A DNA stretch of 10,786 bases from Lysobacterales bacterium (GTDB lineage Bacteria; Pseudomonadota; Gammaproteobacteria; Xanthomonadales; Rhodanobacteraceae): positions 1 to 10,786 of the forward strand of contig JAAFHE010000064.1 in NCBI GenBank assembly GCA_013298265.1, given 5' to 3'. The position numbers were made by a program, and so were the translations under genes. Below the pieces are notes generated by a model that had not been told where the DNA came from, did no database searches, and saw only the letters and a program-made list of their open reading frames with translations. Each line of letters starts with the position of its first letter. Within the stretch, counting starts at the first letter, position 1. This document shows positions 9,392 to 10,786 of this stretch, piece after piece.

Positions 9392-10348
9392 ATGGGTAGC
9401 GCATCGGTTGCGGTGGTCCTGCTGGTCGTCGCGGTCATCTTCCTGTTCAAGACCATGCGCACGGTACCGCAAGGTTTCGAGTGGACGGTCGAGCAGTTCG
9501 GCCGCTACACGCGCACCCTGTCGCCGGGTTTCCACATCTTGATTCCCGTTGTCCAGGCCATCGGCCGCAAGATCAACATGATGGAGCAGGTGCTGGAGAT
9601 CCCGTCCCAGGATGTGATCACGAAGGACAATGCGGTCGTGCGAGTCGACGGTGTGGTGTTCTTCCAGGTGCTCGATGCATCCAAGGCCGCCTACGAGGTA
9701 TCCAATCTCGAGCAGGCCACGATCGCCCTGGTCATGACCAACATCCGTACCGCGATCGGTTCGATGGATCTGGACGAATCGCTGTCCAAGCGCGACGAGA
9801 TCAACGCCAAGTTGCTGCGCGTCGTCGACGACGCCACGCATCCCTGGGGTATCAAGGTCAATCGCATCGAACTGAAGGACATCCAGCCGCCGCGTGACCT
9901 GGTCGAGTCGATGGCGCGGCAGATGAAGGCCGAGCGCGACAAGCGCGCTGCCGTGCTCGAAGCCGAAGGTGCGCGCCAGTCGGAAGTGCTGCGCGCCGAG
10001 GGCGAGAAGCAGGCGGCGATTCTTCAGGCCGAAGGCCGCCGGGAAGCGGCCTATCGCGAGGCGGAAGGCCGCGAGCGCCTGGCCGAAGCCGAGGCCAAGG
10101 CCACCATCATGGTGTCCGAGGCGATTGCCAAGGGCGACATCAACGCGCTGAACTATTTCGTCGCGAGTAAATATGTTGAGGCGTTCAAGGCGGTGGCGAC
10201 GGCGCCGAATCAGAAAATCCTCATGATGCCGATCGAAGCGACCGGCATTCTCAGCTCACTGGCCGGCATCGCCGAGCTCGCCCGTTCGGCCGGTACGAAC
10301 GGCGCTGCGGTCGACGGCAAGCGGCCGCCGGCCAAGCCGCAGAACTGA
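9392..10348 (+). CDS. qmcA: SPFH/Band 7 membrane protein, QmcA (YbbK)-type
   Basis: The 318-residue product has one N-terminal membrane helix (about 4-19). A stomatin/prohibitin (SPFH, Band 7) domain follows directly, opening VPQGFEWTVEQFGRY at 25-39 and LSPGFHILIPVV, and running to about 172 with the conserved IELKDIQPPRDL. Residues 174-238 are an Ala/Glu/Arg-rich coiled coil with repeated AEG steps, and a helical tail follows. E. coli QmcA is 305 residues, so this is full length. SPFH proteins oligomerise in membrane microdomains and act as scaffolds; QmcA has been linked to FtsH-associated membrane quality control. The start is supported by GGGGA at 9378-9382, 9 nt before the ATG. An NfeD-type gene follows after 12 bp, the standard pairing for this family, which makes the assignment firm. 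Confidence 0.94.
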   Translation: MGSASVAVVLLVVAVIFLFKTMRTVPQGFEWTVEQFGRYTRTLSPGFHILIPVVQAIGRKINMMEQVLEIPSQDVITKDNAVVRVDGVVFFQVLDASKAAYEVSNLEQATIALVMTNIRTAIGSMDLDESLSKRDEINAKLLRVVDDATHPWGIKVNRIELKDIQPPRDLVESMARQMKAERDKRAAVLEAEGARQSEVLRAEGEKQAAILQAEGRREAAYREAEGRERLAEAEAKATIMVSEAIAKGDINALNYFVASKYVEAFKAVATAPNQKILMMPIEATGILSSLAGIAELARSAGTNGAAVDGKRPPAKPQN

Positions 10349-10360
10349 GCGGGAGCGCGC

Positions 10361-10786
10361 ATGGATTTCGTCTATGTCTGGTGGATCGCGGCGCTGCTGC
10401 TGATCACGGCCGAGATCGTGTTGCCGGGATTTTTCCTGCTGTGGATCGGCCTTGCCGCGGCCGGCGTCGGCAGCCTGCTGTTGCTTGTCCCCGGCATGAA
10501 TCTGCTGACCCAGGTCGTGATCTTTGTCGTGCTCGCGTTTACCGCGTGCATCGGCTACTGGCGCCTCGCGCGCGGTTCGCTGCGTGCCGATCCGGCGTCC
10601 ACGCTGAATCGCCGCGCCGAGCAGCTCATCGGCCAGCGCTACGTGCTGGACACCGCGATCGAAAACGGTCGCGGCAAGGCACGTGTCGGCGATTCGCTGT
10701 GGCTGGTTGAGGGGCCGGATCTCCCGGCCGGCGCGCGTGTGGACGTGGTCAGTGTCGATGGCGCGACGTTGAACGTGCGGGCTGCG
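10361..10786 (+). CDS. NfeD-family membrane protein, YbbJ-type (3' partial)
   Basis: ATG 10361 lies 12 bp after the qmcA stop, with GGGAG at 10351-10355. The frame stays open to the last base of the window, giving 142 residues. E. coli YbbJ is about 152, so only a short tail is probably missing. The N-terminal half has hydrophobic helices (about 4-26, 27-44 and 48-68), beginning DFVYVWWIAALLLITAEIVL with the family's AEI-x-x-PG-F-F-x-L-W-x-G-x-A-A pattern. The C-terminal part (about 80-142) has the LIGQRYVLDTAIENGRGKAR and VGDSLWLVEG strands of the NfeD OB-fold. NfeD proteins partner SPFH proteins in the membrane. Tight linkage to qmcA implies co-transcription and a joint complex. Confidence 0.93.
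   Translation, partial: MDFVYVWWIAALLLITAEIVLPGFFLLWIGLAAAGVGSLLLLVPGMNLLTQVVIFVVLAFTACIGYWRLARGSLRADPASTLNRRAEQLIGQRYVLDTAIENGRGKARVGDSLWLVEGPDLPAGARVDVVSVDGATLNVRAA

Noticed and set aside
10381..10710. 109-aa open frame after qmcA
   Set aside because: It is an Arg-rich shadow in another frame of the NfeD-type gene that starts at 10361.

Overview
This GC-rich window carries densely packed, Gram-negative-type genes: a FadL-family outer-membrane protein ending in Phe, a QmcA/NfeD pair, Sec signal peptides and an NtrB/NtrY-like histidine kinase end. Together with the secreted protein carrying W-F-x-P-x-x-S-G-x-G-F modules, this suggests a gammaproteobacterium of the Xanthomonadales (Lysobacter/Dokdonella-like). 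That placement is an inference from gene style, not a sequence match.

Layout. Positions 1-288 are the C-terminal ATP-binding end of a sensor histidine kinase. After a short gap with a likely extended -10 promoter, 469-3510 encodes a transmembrane Ser/Thr kinase (1013 aa). Its extracytoplasmic part is five tandem ~103-residue helical repeats capped by a PEGA-like domain. A GTG-started gene (3497-4393) overlaps the kinase end by 14 bp and encodes an exported TPR-like protein with a Pro-rich repetitive linker. The pair looks translationally coupled and may form one envelope-sensing unit. Positions 4536-7382 encode a secreted 948-aa protein: a DUF11-like N-terminal region, a seven-bladed PD40-type propeller, and two tandem copies of a beta-rich C-terminal module. 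A perfect 12-bp hairpin terminator (7495-7522) separates it from the convergent FadL/OmpP1-type gene (7545-8840, minus).

The 551-bp divergent region between the FadL-like gene and qmcA is the least ordinary part. It holds four direct tandem 58-59 bp units (9055-9288). Each unit can fold into a small GCCC/GGGC hairpin plus a long bulged stem-loop, and the two sub-types of the unit show compensatory base changes in the long stem. A diverged fifth unit may precede them. A perfect 12-bp inverted repeat (8967-8978 and 9330-9341) flanks the array, and its right arm sits in the probable qmcA promoter. The window ends with qmcA (SPFH membrane protein, 9392-10348) and an nfeD/ybbJ-type partner (from 10361, cut by the window edge), the usual two-gene SPFH/NfeD operon.

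No tRNA, rRNA, CRISPR array, transposase or phage gene was seen. The best candidates for something undescribed are the palindrome array and the kinase/TPR pair with its five-repeat sensor.
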